64,000 bases of DNA from Sitta carolinensis (lineage: Eukaryota; Chordata; Aves; Passeriformes; Sittidae). The stretch covers positions 856,262 to 920,261 of the forward strand of contig CM063311.1 in assembly GCA_032173965.1 (NCBI GenBank). The letters run 5' to 3'. Numbering within the stretch: position 1 is the stretch's first letter; each line of letters starts with the position of its first letter. The translations under genes and the position numbers were made by a program. The notes beneath the pieces were generated by a model. That model did no database searches. It was not told the DNA's origin and saw nothing but the letters and a program-made list of their open reading frames with translations. Below, in pieces: positions 41,340 through 57,035 of the stretch.

Positions 41340-42395
41340 GCCGGGAACGGCGGGAATGATCCGGGAATGATCCGGGAATGACAGCACCGGGAATGGCGGG
41401 AATGATCCGGGAATGGTGGGAATGGCGGAATGATCCGGAATGACAGCACCGGGAATGGCGGGAATGATCCGGGAATGGTGGAATGGGGAATGATCGGGAA
41501 TGGCGCGGCGGGAATGGCAAGAATGATCCGGGAATATCCGGAATGACAGCACCAGGAATGGCGGGAATGATCCAGGAATAATCTGGGAATAATCCGGGAA
41601 TGACAGCACCAGGAATGGTGGGAATAATCCGGGAATGGCGGGAATGGCAGCACCAGGAATGGCGGGAATGGCGGGAATAATCCGGGAATGACAGCACCAG
41701 GAATGGTGGGAATGGCGGAAATAATCCAGGAATGGCAGCACCGGGAATGGCGGGAATAATCCAGGAATGGCAGCACTGGGAATAGTGGGAATGACAGCCC
41801 TGGGAATGCTGGGAATAGTGGGAATACCGGGAATGACAGCACCGGGAATGCCGGGAATAATCCTGGAATGACAGCCCTGGGAATGGCAGGAATATTGGGA
41901 ATGACAGCACCGGGAATGGCGGGAATAATCCAGGAATACTCGGAATGGCAGCCCCGGGAATACCAGGAATAACCCAGGAATACCAGGAATACCGGGAATA
42001 TTGGGAATGACAGCCCTGAGAATAATCCGGGAATACCGTGAATGACAGCCCTGGGAATGCTGGGAATATTGGGAATTACAGCCCTGAGAATAGCGGGAAT
42101 ACTGGGAATATTGGGAATGATAGCCCTGGGAATACTGGGAATTCCAGCCCTGGGAACGGAGGGAATGATCAGGAATGTTGGGAATGACAGCCCTGAGAAT
42201 CAGCTGGGAATAATCTGGGAATAGTGGGAATTCCAGCCCTGGGAATGGCAGGAATGAGCTGGGAATTACAACCCTGGGAATGCTGGGAATGGGATAGCCG
42301 GGAATTCCAGGAATTACAACCCTGGGATATCTGGGAATTCCAGCCCTGGGATATCCAAGAATTCCCAGAATTCCAACCCTGACTTCCCACTCTTC
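41340..42395. repeat. GGGAATGATCCGGGAATGAC array after the PPP1R37 stop
   Basis: About 1 kb of 20-40-base units with ATGACAGCACCGGGAATGGC. A ggtgag donor at 41335 and cccacag at 42401 could make this a 3-prime UTR intron; that is inference. Confidence 0.88.
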
Positions 42396-42401
42396 CCACA
42401 G

Positions 42402-43150
42402 GTCCTGGAGGGGGAGGCTCCGGAGCTTTCCCCTCTCCCCACTCCGCACAAGATTCCAACCAAACCTCGGGAATTTCGGGACTTTTCCTCGGGAAAGAAA
42501 AACGGAAAAAAAAAAAAAAAAAAAAACCAAAAAAAAACAAAAAAATCACAACAACAGCAACAGGAAAAAAACCTACCCGGATTTTTCCCGATTTTTTTTC
42601 CCGACTTTTCCCACTGCAGGGGGCAGGGAAGGGGCCGGGTCTCGGCCTTCCCGTTCTCCCGGGAATTCCCGGGGCCATTCCCGGCGGGATCCGGCGGCCA
42701 GGACACTACAGGGACCGGGAGTGGCCGGAGAATTCTTGGGGAATTTGGGAATTTGGGAATTCCGTCCCTAAAACAAAACTCCCGGCATCGGCTGCTTCCG
42801 CAGCCTCGGCGCTTTATTTATTTTTAATTTCCCTTTCCTTTTCCCGTGGTTTTTGGTTTCTTTGGGAATTTTTTCCCCCCTTTCTTTTCCTGTTTTTTTT
42901 TCCTCTTTTTTTTTTTTTTTCCTCCTATTTATCACCAGCCGCAAAATTCCCGGGAAAACGGGGACGGTGTGGAAAAGGGGGAGAGGGAGGGGCTGGAATT
43001 CCTCGGGCATCCCAAATTTCCAGAGGGGGCAGCGCGGGGGGGGAGGGGAGGAGGATGATTCCCAGCCCGGAATTCCCGAAATTCCCGGGGAATTCCCGGG
43101 GGGTCGCTTTTCTTTCTTAAGTGCAATAAAATCTTTCAGGGAGCTGCGAG
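42402..43150 (+). other. PPP1R37: Probable PPP1R37 3-prime UTR
   Basis: Mostly non-repetitive sequence after acceptor-like cttcccacag, with an A-rich tract (42506-42560) and ending shortly after AATAAA at 43125. No open frame of interest. Confidence 0.5.
43125..43130 (+). terminator. PPP1R37: Polyadenylation signal AATAAA, candidate for PPP1R37
   Basis: GTGCAATAAAATCTTTC on the + strand. A second candidate, ATTAAA, lies at 43357-43362. Confidence 0.55.
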
Positions 43151-43356
43151 GGGAGGGGGAGGTTGGGATTGGAATTCCGGAGGGATATTCCCGATATTCC
43201 GGCCGGGAATTTTCTTTTTCGCTGGTGTTTTCCGGGGTTTGGTTTTTGGGATTTTGTTTTGTCTTTTCCCAGATTTTTTTTTTTTTTTTTCCTTCCCTTT
43301 GGTGTTTTTCCTTCGTTTTCCCCGTGGTGGAGTTTTTTGTTAACGGCTGTTTTCTA

Positions 43357-43362
43357 ATTAAA
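43357..43362 (+). terminator. Alternative polyadenylation signal ATTAAA
   Basis: CTAATTAAAGG in a unique T-rich stretch about 230 bases beyond the first signal. Confidence 0.35.
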
Positions 43363-43564
43363 GGAATTCTGCATTCGTCACCCGCCCTCTTCTTGGGGGC
43401 TCCGCCCGGAATTCCAGGATTTTGGGAATTCGTGGATTTGGGAGAGGGTGTGGGGGGGGTGAAGATCCCAAAAAAAAAAAACCTGGAGCAGGTGGGAAAT
43501 CCCTCTGGGAATGGCAAAAATCCAAAAAAAAATCCCAGGACACAGAGCAGGGGGTGGAACTTGG

Positions 43565-43570
43565 TTTATT
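43565..43570 (-). terminator. NKPD1: Polyadenylation signal AATAAA on the minus strand, candidate for NKPD1
   Basis: Minus-strand CCAATAAACCAAG; it would give NKPD1 a 3-prime UTR of about 2.7 kb crossing two arrays and end about 200 bases from the PPP1R37 signals. Confidence 0.4.
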
Positions 43571-43829
43571 GGGGGGTGGTCCCGGGGGGGTTTTCCAGGG
43601 AATTCTGGCGGGATGGGGTTTGGGAATGGGTTTGGAATTCGGGTTTTTTTTGGGGGAGGGATTTTCCCCGATTTTCCTTCCCAGTTTTCCCTCCCCAAAG
43701 GATCCAAATTTTGGGAAGTGATTCCCCAAAAGTGTCTCAGGGTGGGGAATTCCCGGGAGGGATCAAAATTCCCGTGGATTCCAGGAGTTTTGGGATAGCC
43801 CTGGATCTTCCCAGTCCCCTCCAGCATCT

Positions 43830-44690
43830 CCAAAATTCGGGATCAAAACCCCAGAATTCCCCAATCCCGGTCCCCTCCATCATCTCCCAGTGACAAAAAC
43901 TGGGAATAAAATCAAAGAATTCCCTCTGGATCTTCCCAAACTGGGAATAAAATCCCAGAATTCCCTCTGGATCCTCCCAATCCTCTCCAGCATCTCCGGG
44001 ATCACAATTCAGGGATAAAACCCTGGAATTCCCAATCCATGCCTCCTCCAGCATCTCCCAGTGATAAAAACTGGGAATTAAATCCCAGAATTCCCTCTGG
44101 ATCATCCCAGTCCTCTCCCAGGACTAAAATCCAGGAATAAAAACCCCGGGAATCCCCTCTGGATCATCCCAGGACCAAAATCCAGGAATAAAACCCTGGA
44201 ATTCCCTCTGGATCATCCCAATCCCTTCCAGGACCAAAATCCAGGAATAAAACCCCCAGAATTCTCTCTGGACCATCCCAGTCCTCTCCCAGGAGTAAAA
44301 TCCAGGAACAAAACCCTGGAATTCCCAATCCCTCTCTTCTCCAGCATCTCCCAGTGACAAAAACTGGGAACAAAATCCCGGGATTCCCTCTGGATCTTCC
44401 CAGTCCCTTCCAGAACCAAAATCCAGGAATAAAACCCCAGAATTCTCTCTGGACCATCCCAGTCCTCTCCCAGGAGTAAAATCCAGGAACAAAACCCTGG
44501 AATTCCCAATCCCTCTCTTCTCCAGCATCTCCCAGTGACAAAAACTGGGAACAAAATCCCGGGATTCCCTCTGGATCTTCCCAGTCCCTTCCAGAACCAA
44601 AATCCAGGAATAAAACCCCAGAATTCCCTCTGGATCTTCCCAGTCCCTTCCAGGATCACAGTTTGGGGATCAAACCCTAGAATTCCCAAT
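43830..44690. repeat. Array with repeated + strand AATAAA hexamers
   Basis: Units of 45-110 bases containing CCAGGAATAAAACCCCAGAA and TCCCTCTGGATCTTCCCAGT. At least seven AATAAA on the + strand (near 43905, 43948, 44145, 44185, 44242, 44427 and 44608). Confidence 0.88.
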
Positions 44691-44739
44691 CCCTGTTCCC
44701 CAAATCCTCCAGGAGCTCCCGCTGCCCTCGGTGGGGGTC

Positions 44740-46325
44740 TCGATCCCGATCCCAAACCCCGGGGGTCTCGGGGGTCTCATGGGCACTGCACCCCCCGGGA
44801 CACGGGCTGATCCTGATCCCGATCCCAAACCCGGGGGTCTCGGGGGTCTCGGGGGTCTCTCAGGGGCACTGCACCCCCCGGGACACGGGCTGATCCCGAT
44901 CCCGATCCCAAACCCCGGGGGTCCCAGGGGCACTGAAACCCCAGGGACATCGGGTTGTGGGGGGATCCCAGTCCTGATCCCGATCCCAGACTCCGGGGGT
45001 CTCAGGGGTCTCAGGGGCACTGCAACCCCCGGGACACGGGCTGATCCCAAATCCCGGGGGTCTCGGGGTCTCAGGGGTCTCGGGGGTCTCGGGGGTCTCG
45101 GGGGTCTCTCAGGGGCACTGCACCCCCCGGGACACGGGCTGATCCTGATCCCGATCCCAAACCCCGGGGGTCTCGGGGGTCTCTCAGGGGCACTGCACCC
45201 CCCGGGACACGGGCTGATCCCGATCCCGATCCCAAACCCCGGGGGTCTCGGGGGTCTCGGGGGTCTCGGGGGTCTCTCAGGGCACTGCATCCCCTGGGAC
45301 ACGGGCTGATCCTGATCCCGATCCCAAACCCCGGGGGTCTCGGGGGTCTCGGGGGTCTCTCAGGGGCACTGCATCCCCCGGGACACGGGCTGATCCTGAT
45401 CCCGATCCCAAACCCCGGGGGTCTCGGGGGTCTCTCAGGGGCACTGCACCCCCCGGGACACGGGCTGATCCTGATCCCGATCCCAAACCCCGGGGGTCTC
45501 AGGTGTCTCGGGGGTCTCGGGGGTCTCTCAGGGGCACTGCATCCCCTGGGACACGGGCTGATCCGATCCCGATCCCAAACCCGGGGGTCTCGGGGGTCTC
45601 TCAGGGGCACTGCACCCCCTGGGACACGGGCTGATCCCGATCCCTATCCCAAACCCCGGGGGTCTCGGGGGTCTCGGGGGTCTCGGGGGTCTCTCAGGGG
45701 CACTGCACCCCCCGGGACACGGGCTGATCCCGATCCCGATCCCAAACCCCGGGGGTCTCAGGTGTCTCGGGGGTCTCGGGGGTCTCTCAGGGGCACTGCA
45801 TCCCCTGGGACACGGGCTGATCCCGATCCCGATCCCAAACCCCGGGGGTCTCGGGGGTCTCGGGGGTCTCGGGGGTCTCTCAGGGGCACTGCACCCCTGG
45901 GACACGGGCTGATCCCGATCCCGATCCCAAACTCCGGGGGTCTCGGGGGTCTCAGGGGTCTCGGGGGTCTCGGGGGTCTCGGGGGTCTCTCAGGGGCACT
46001 GCACCCCCCGGGACACGGGCTGATCCTGATCCCGATCCCAAACCCCGGGGGTCTCGGGGGTCTCTCAGGGGCACTGCACCCCCCGGGACACGGGCTGATC
46101 CCGATCCCGATCCCAAACCCCGGGGGTCTCGGGGGTCTCGGGGGTCTCGGGGGTCTCTCAGGGGCACTGCACCCCCCGGGACACGGGCTGATCCCGATCC
46201 CGATCCCAAACCCCGGGGGTCTCGGGGGTCTCTCAGGGGCACTGCACCCCCCGGGACACGGGCTGATCCTGATCCCGATCCCAAACCCCGGGGGTCTCGG
46301 GGGTCTCGGGGGTCTCGGGGGTCTC
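44740..46325. repeat. Array carrying about 18 copies of the NKPD1 C-terminal codons and stop
   Basis: Unit 70-110 bases. On the minus strand each has CCCGTGTCCCGGGGGGTGCA then GTGCCCCTGA, which is the real NKPD1 end, followed by GAGACCCCC repeats and CGGGGTTTGGGATCGGGATC. Confidence 0.95.
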
Positions 46326-48206
46326 TCAGGGGCACTGCACCCCCCGGGACACGGGGCTCGCCGCCGCCCTGCCCAGCCGCGCCAGCGCCCGCAGCAGCCC
46401 CATGTGGTGCCGGATCGAGTGGTCCAGGTTGACCGTGACCCCCAGGAGCTGCCGCGCCTCGGCGGCGCCGAAGGGAAATCCCGCGCCAGGAAAGCCTGGA
46501 AGAGCTCGGGATCGCCGTCCAGGCTGAGCACCTTGGCCAGCGGCTGCCGCAGCGCGCTCAGCTCGCCCGCGTGCGCCTGGAAGATGCTCCAGAGGGATCT
46601 CCCCGCGGAATCCCGGCAACAACCCGGGGAATTCCGGGAAGAGCTGGGGGAAATCTGCGCAAAATTCGGTAAACCCTGCGAAGGATTCGGTAAATCCTGC
46701 GAATAACTCTGCGAGTAATTCGGCGGATTCTGCCAGTAACTCAGCAAATAATCCCGGGAATAATCCGGTGAGCTGCGGGCATACTCCGGCCAGTCGTGGC
46801 CATCCAGCGCGCTCTGCCCCGAGTCCTCCAGGCACTGCAGCGTCCAGCTGAGGCGGCAGGGCCAGCGATCAGCCAGCACCACCCAGGCGGCGGCGGCTCG
46901 GGGCGACGGAACCGCTCCGGTACCGGCGCCGACCCCGGCCCCGACCCCGACCCCGGCCCCGCCGCAGCAGCGGTGCAGCAGCAGGCGCAGCGTGATGGGG
47001 ATGGTGTTGACGATGCGCCGCACGTTGGCCCCGTTCTCCGGCAGATATCGCGACAGAACATCGGCCCCGTCGTGCAGGCACCGGAACGCCTCCTGGATCC
47101 ACACCACGGCCTCGGAGTCCGCCTCCCTCCAGCCGGGCACGGCGCCCACGGTGGCGGCTCCGGCAGGACCGGCACCGGCGCCGTGCCGCGTTTTGGCGGC
47201 GTTGCCGGCGATGATGCGGCTCAGCAGATCCTCGCGGGTCTGGATGGCGGCCTCGACGCTGCGCAGGCGGGAGCGGGCGCCCATCTCGGGGATGGAGAAG
47301 GGCAGCGTGACGGCGCGGTTCAGGTACAGGTAGCCGTTGTCTGCCAGCCCCTTCATGCAGCCCGTCTGCTCCAGGCACGGCACGATGACGCTGGGGTCCA
47401 CGGCCAGCACGAAGATGAAGGGCGCGTTGGCGTCCGACAGCAGCGTGGCCATGGCGTTGAAGACGCCGGCCACCTTCTCCGGGTAGCACAGGTCCAGGCT
47501 GGTGATCTCCAGCACCACGCGCAGCCGCCGGCGCTCAAAGACCTCCATGAAAGCCAAGAAATCCACCAGCACCTCCACCTCGCCGCGGATCTTGCTCATG
47601 AAGCCCAGCTGGCTGGCGAACCTGTCGCTGTTGGTCAGGCGCTCGATCTTCTTCTTCTCGCTGACCAGGAAGTTCTTGAGGATGGACAGAGCGCCCAGCA
47701 CCAGCGAGGAGCCCGACAGCGAGGCCACGGCGCTGCCCACCACCTTGAGCGCGTGGTGCTCCTTGATGCCCGGCACCAGCAGGGCCACCAGGAGGATGGC
47801 GATGCCCGCGGCCAGCACCAGCAGCAGCGCCCAGAGCCGCAGGCACGTGCCCGTCTTGAGCACCCACTCGCGCTGCGAGGGGCCCGAGGCGAAGCGCGGC
47901 CGCGAGCCCAGCACGTGGAAGACGCTGAGCGGGAGCGCCCCGAAGTGCTGGCGGATGCGGTGGCACAGCGTGGTCACCAGCCCCGCCCAGAGCTTGTCGC
48001 AGCCCGCGAACTCCCAGGCGCTGAAGCGGATGAAGATGAACTCCAGGTTCTTGCGGCGCAGGTGGCCCTCGGTGACCACGGGCTCGTAGAAGGCCAGGAG
48101 CCACAGGGCCTCCAGCAGCCCCCAGCCGTGGGGGCTGCGCGGTTTGCGGTGGCCCCGGCGCAGCTCGGCGGCTTCGCGCTGGGTCATCTCCTCCTGCATG
48201 AAGGCT
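46326..48206 (-). CDS. NKPD1: NKPD1 last exon: membrane segments, Walker B region, C-terminus
   Basis: Acceptor ctcggcag. The main frame is open from 48206 to about 46475; the continuation [20 protein letters not shown] to GVQCP and TGA (46328-46326) is one frame over. A Ser/Pro/Tyr-rich stretch ([20 protein letters not shown] region, about 46640-46790) interrupts otherwise conserved sequence. Confidence 0.93.
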
Positions 48207-51138
48207 GCCGAGGGATGCGGGGTTGGGTTTGGGATTTGGGGTGGGGTTTGGGGTTGGATGGGATGGGTTGGGTTGGGTTGGATGGGTTGGGTTCAGTTGA
48301 GTTGAGTTGGGTTGGGTTGGGTTGGGTTGGAATGGATTGGATGGGATTTGGGATGGGTTTTGGGATTTGGGGGGGGATTGGGATTGGATGTGTTGGGTTG
48401 GGTTGGATGGGTTGGGTTCGGTTGAGTTGGGTTGGGTTGGGTTGGGTTGGAATGGATTGGATGGGATTTGGGATGGGTTTTGGGATTTGGGGGAGGTTTG
48501 GGATTGGATGTGTTGGGTTGGGTTGGATGGGTTGAGCTGGGTTGGGTTGGGTTGTGTTGGAATGGATTGGATGGGTCAGGATTCGAGATGGGATTTGGGG
48601 TTGGATGGGATGGGATGGGTTGGGTTGGAATGGATTGGATGAGATTTGGGATTTGAGATGGGATTTGGGGTTGGATGGATGGGATGGGTTGGGTTGAGTT
48701 GGTTTGTGTTGGAATTGATTTGTTGGGATTTGGGATGAGATTTGGGATTTGGGATGGGATTTGGGTTGGATGGGTTGGGTTAGAATGGGTTGAATGTGAT
48801 TTGGGATGAGATTTGGAATTAGGACAAGATTTAGGAATGAATTAAGGATTGGGATGGAATTTGGGACTGGAGATTGCGATGAGAGACCCCAAACCCTCAG
48901 CAATCAACACCGGGCACAGAAAACCCCAAATCCAAAACCGCTGCTCCGAATTCCCCCATCCCAAATTCCCGAATTCCCGAATTCCCGGCTCCCCGACCCA
49001 CCGGTGACCTTGGCCAGCAGGGTCTCCAGGCGGTGGCCGCAGGGCGCGTAGAAGCCGACGGTGACGGGCGTGGCCGTGTGGCACAGGGTGCGCGACAGGC
49101 AGCGGCAGTACACGTCATCCTCCGTGGGGGGCTCTGGGGTTGGGGATCAGGGATTGGGATTTGGGGTCAGGGATTGGGATTTGGGATCAGGGTTTGGGGT
49201 TTGGGATTGGGGTTTGGGGTCGGTTTGGGGTCAGGGTTTGGGATTTGGGATGGGGACAGGCAGCGGCAGTACACGTCATCCTCCGTGGGGGGCTCTGGGG
49301 TTGGGGATCAGGGTTTGGGGTTTGGGGTTTGGGATTGGGGTTTGGGGTCGGTTTGGGGTCAGGGTTTGGGATTTGGGATCGGGACAGGCAGCGGCAGTAC
49401 ACGTCATCCTCCGTGGGGGCTCTGGGGTTGGGGATCAGGGATTGGGATTTGGGGTCAGGGTTTGGGGTGGGTTTGGGGTCAGGGTTTGGGATTTGGGATC
49501 AGGGTTTGGGGTTTGGGGTTTGGGATTGGGGTTTGGGGTCGGTTTGGGGTCAGGGTTTGGGATTTGGGATCGGGACAGGCAGCGGCAGTACACGTCATCC
49601 TCCGTGGGGGGCTCTGGGATTGGAGTTTGGGATCAGGGATTGGGGTTTGGGATTTAGGGTCGGTTTGGGGTCAGGGTTTGGGATTTGGGATCGGGACAGG
49701 CAGCAGCAGTACACGTCATCCTCCGTGGGGGGCTCTGGGATTGGGGATCAGGGATTGGGATTTGGGGTCAGGGTTTGGGGTCAGGGTTTGGGATTTGGGA
49801 TCAGGGTTTGGGGTTTGGGGTTTGGGATTGGGGTTTGGGGTCGGTTTGGGGTCAGGGTTTGGGATTTGGGATCGGGACAGGCAGCGGCAGTACACGTCAT
49901 CCTCCGTGGGGGCTCTGGGATTGGAGTTTGGGATCAGGGATTGGGGGTTTGGGATTTAGGGTCGGTTTGGGTCAGGGTTTGGGATTTGAGGTGAGGGTTT
50001 GGGTTGGGATCAGGGTTTTGGATTGGGATCGGGACAGGCAGCGGCAGTACACGTCATCCTCCGTGGGGGGCTCTGGGTTGGGGTTTGGGGTGAGGTTTTG
50101 GGGTTTGGGGTCGGTTTGGGGTCAGGGTTTGGGGTTTGGGATCAGGGTTTTGGATTTGGGATCGGGACAGGCAGCGGCAGTACACGTCATCCTCCGTGGG
50201 GGGCTCTGGGATTGGAGTTTGGGATCAGGGACTGGGGTTTGGGATTTAGGGTCGGTTTGGGTCAGGGTTTGGGATTTGGGATCGGGACAGGCAGCAGCAG
50301 TACACGTCATCCTCCGTGGGGGCTCTGGGATTGGAGTTTGGGATCAGGGATTGGGGTTTGGGATTTAGGGTCGGTTTGGGGTCAGGGTTTGGGATTTGAG
50401 GTGAGGGTTGGGGTTTGGGATCAGGGTTTTGGATTTGGGATCGGACAGGCAGCGGCAGTACACGTCATCCTCCGTGGGGGGCTCTGGGATTGGAGTTTGG
50501 GATCAGGGACTGGGGTTTGGGATTTAGGGTCCGTTTGGGTCAGGGTTTGGGATTTGGGATCGGGACAGGCAGCAGCAGTACATGTCATCCTCCGTGGGGG
50601 GCTCTGGGATTGGGTTTGGGGTCAGGGATTGGGATTTGGGATCAGGGTTTTGGATTTGGGATCGGGACAGGCAGCAGCAGTACACATCATCCTCCGTGGG
50701 GGGCTCTGGGATTGGAGTTTGGGATCAGGGATTGGGGTTTGGGATTTAGGGTCGGTTTGGGGTCAGGGTTTTGGATTTGGGATCTGGACAGGCAGCAGCA
50801 GTACACGTCATCCTCCGTGGCGGGCTCTGGGATTTGGGGTCAGGATTTGGGGTCAGGGATTGGGATTTGGGATTCGGGATTTGGGACCTGCTCGTACCTT
50901 GGAGCTCGGGGGCCGCGCCCTCGGCGGGGGCTCCGGGGGGACACGGCCCTGGGGACCCCCCCGGGCTCAGCCAGGCCTCGCACTCCTCGCAGCCCCCCGG
51001 GACATCGCCGGGGACAGCCCCGGCCCCGAGGAGCAGCAGGAACCCTGCGGGGACGGGGACACCGTGGGGACACCGCGGGGATCCCCATCCCAATCCCACT
51101 CCCACCCCAAACCCTACCCTGGGCAGCTCCAGCGGCCC

Positions 51139-51141
<3 letters not shown>
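46326..51141 (-). CDS. NKPD1: NKPD1, KAP-family NTPase P-loop domain containing 1
   Basis: Predicted membrane-associated KAP-family P-loop protein; mammalian function is poorly defined. Exons on the minus strand: 51044-50898, 49133-49002 and 48206-46326, with an uncertain first segment from ATG 51141. Landmarks: [15 protein letters not shown]; the P-loop position [15 protein letters not shown], where the GK[ST] of a working Walker A is replaced; [16 protein letters not shown] and [20 protein letters not shown]; two hydrophobic segments (about residues 119-143 and 153-178 of the last exon); a degenerate Walker [33 protein letters not shown]; and the C-terminal [21 protein letters not shown] one-base loss near 46473 separates that last part from the main frame. 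Junctions match mammals (VTAFMQEE versus VTALMQRE). Tail-to-tail with PPP1R37, as in human. Confidence 0.93.
48207..49001. repeat. NKPD1 intron: (GGGTT)n / GGATTGGATGGGATTTGGGA array
   Basis: Runs of GGGTT (GGGTTGGGTTGGGTTGG) alternate with GGATTGGATGGGATTTGGGA in a unit of about 125 bases, fading near 48800; 48800-49001 is largely unique. Confidence 0.92.
49002..49133 (-). CDS. NKPD1: NKPD1 exon with degenerate P-loop
   Basis: Acceptor ccccag, donor gtgggt. Encodes [19 protein letters not shown], then [20 protein letters not shown] and LAKVT, intact. Confidence 0.93.
49134..50897. repeat. NKPD1 intron array with twelve copies of the exon acceptor and start
   Basis: Unit 100-190 bases: GGCAGCGGCAGTACACGTCA then TCCTCCGTGGGGGGCTCTGG (acceptor plus [12 protein letters not shown] codons on the minus strand), with GGTTTGGGATTTGGGATC spacers. 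Copies near 49258, 49386, 49577, 49698, 49880, 50037, 50170, 50290, 50448, 50569, 50670 and 50790. Confidence 0.95.
50898..51044 (-). CDS. NKPD1: NKPD1 upstream exon
   Basis: Acceptor-like ccccgcag, donor gtacga. Encodes [18 protein letters not shown] then [12 protein letters not shown] and APELQ, joining in phase to EPPTEDD. Weakly conserved; assignment depends mainly on splice phase. Confidence 0.7.
51045..51141 (-). CDS. Possible NKPD1 start segment (MGPLELPR)
   Basis: ATG at 51141 opens [14 protein letters not shown] and stays in frame without a stop into GFLLLL at 51044. A GGTAGG donor follows codon 8, but splicing it to 51044 would break the phase, so an unspliced first exon fits better. 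Three more copies of this ATG context lie upstream. Confidence 0.35.
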
Positions 51142-53124
<1,983 letters not shown>

Positions 53125-53239
53125 GCCCCGGCGATCCCGGAGATCCCGGAGATCCCGGCCAGGGAGGGGCGGCCGGGGCAGAAATTCCGGCTGAGCCCGG
53201 CCTGAGTCAGGGCGCAGCAATTCCCGACCGGATCCGGCC

Positions 53240-53639
53240 CGGGAGGGGACAGTGGCGACAACGGGGACAAAGGGGACAGAGGGGATGGGCAGGGGGACAT
53301 TGGGGACAACGGGGGGACAGAGGGGACAGCGGGGACAGAGGGGACAACGGGGACAAAGGGGATGGGCGGGGGGACATTGGGGACAGCGGCGACAACGGGG
53401 ACAAAGGGGACAGAGAGGATGGGCAGGGGGCAAAGGAGACAGAGGGGACAGCGGCGACAACGGGGACAAAGGGGACAGAGGGGACAGAGGGGATGGGCAG
53501 GGGGACAGAGAGGATGGGCAGGGGGCAAAGGGGACAAAGGGGACAGAGGGGACCCCGGGGTCAGTGGGGGCAACGGGGGCAGAGGGGACAAAGGGGACGA
53601 GCGGGGGGACAGCGGGGTCAGCGGGACCCCGGCCAGGGC

Positions 53640-53640
<1 letters not shown>
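53240..53640. repeat. GGGGACAACGGGGACAAAGG array
   Basis: Nine- and eighteen-base units between NKPD1 and LTBP4; Gly/Asp collagen-like translations are spurious. Confidence 0.9.
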
Positions 53641-56190
<2,550 letters not shown>

Positions 56191-56204
56191 GGGGGGTGGG
56201 CAAT

Positions 56205-56720
56205 GCTCGGGCCCCACCCCGGGGGTTTCCCCGCCCAGCCCCACCCCCCCCCAGCCCCACCCCTGGGCGTTCCCCCCGAGCCCCCCTGTGTCCCCCCCCC
56301 CAGCCCCACCCCTGGGCTGTCCCCCGAGCCCCCCTGTGTCCCCCCCCCAGCCCCACCCCTGGGCTGTCCCCCCGAGCCCCCCCCATATCCCCCACCCCTG
56401 GGCGGTCCCCCGAGCCCCCCTGTGTCCCCCCCCCCCCCCCACCCCTGGGCGTTCCCCCGAGCCCCCCCTGTGTCCCCCCCCCAGCCCCACCCCTGGGCTG
56501 TCCCCCCGAGCCCCCCCTGTGTCCCCCACACCCTGGGCGGTCCCCCCTGTGTCCCCCCCCTGTGTCCCCCACCCCTGGGCGGTCCCCCCCTGTGTCCCCC
56601 CCATATCCCCCACCCCTGGGCGGTCCCCCCCTGTGTCCCCCCCCCCATATCCCCCACCCCTGGGCGGTCCCCCCTGTGTCCCCCCCCCCCAGCCCCACCC
56701 CTGGGCGGTTCCCCCTCCCC
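56205..56720. repeat. CCCACCCCTGGGCGGTCCCC array
   Basis: About ten 45-60-base units with CCGAGCCCCCCTGTGTCC immediately upstream of LTBP4. Confidence 0.93.
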
Positions 56721-56781
56721 TCCCCTCCCCTCCCCCCCCCGTGTCCCCTCGCTGTCCCCGCTCCTTTGCCCCCCCCCCCCG

Positions 56782-57035
56782 ATGGCCATGGCCCCCGCTC
56801 TGCTGCTCGCCGCCCTGCTGGCTCTGCTCGCCCCGGGCTCGCCCCTCGCCCCTCCCGGGGGTCCCGGCCCCCCCCGGCTCCGCCTGCGCTTCTCCCCCCC
56901 CGCTGCTGCCCCGGGGGTCTCTGCGGGCCCGGCTGCGACCCCCGGGGGGGCGCGGGGGGGGGGGACAGCCCCGCCAATGGCACCGTGGTGGTCGAGAGCG
57001 GCCGGGACCCCCCCCGGGCAGCGGCTTCAGGCTCG
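56782..57035 (+). CDS. LTBP4: LTBP4 exon 1, signal peptide
   Basis: Two in-frame ATGs (56782, 56788). The frame shifts at the C run about 56896-56903 (RLRLRFSPP to CCPGGLCGPGCDPRG) and again at the C run about 57007-57014 (VVVESGRDPP to GSGFRL). Donor gtcagt; G|TG joins to VLCPLL. Confidence 0.88.

Noticed and set aside
42500..42560. Retroelement A-rich tail in the PPP1R37 3-prime region
   Set aside because: AAAAACAAAAAAATCACAACAACAGCAACAG looks like simple A-rich UTR sequence with no element attached.
48230..48800. Interstitial telomere repeat
   Set aside because: The unit is GGGTT/GGATT, not TTAGGG.
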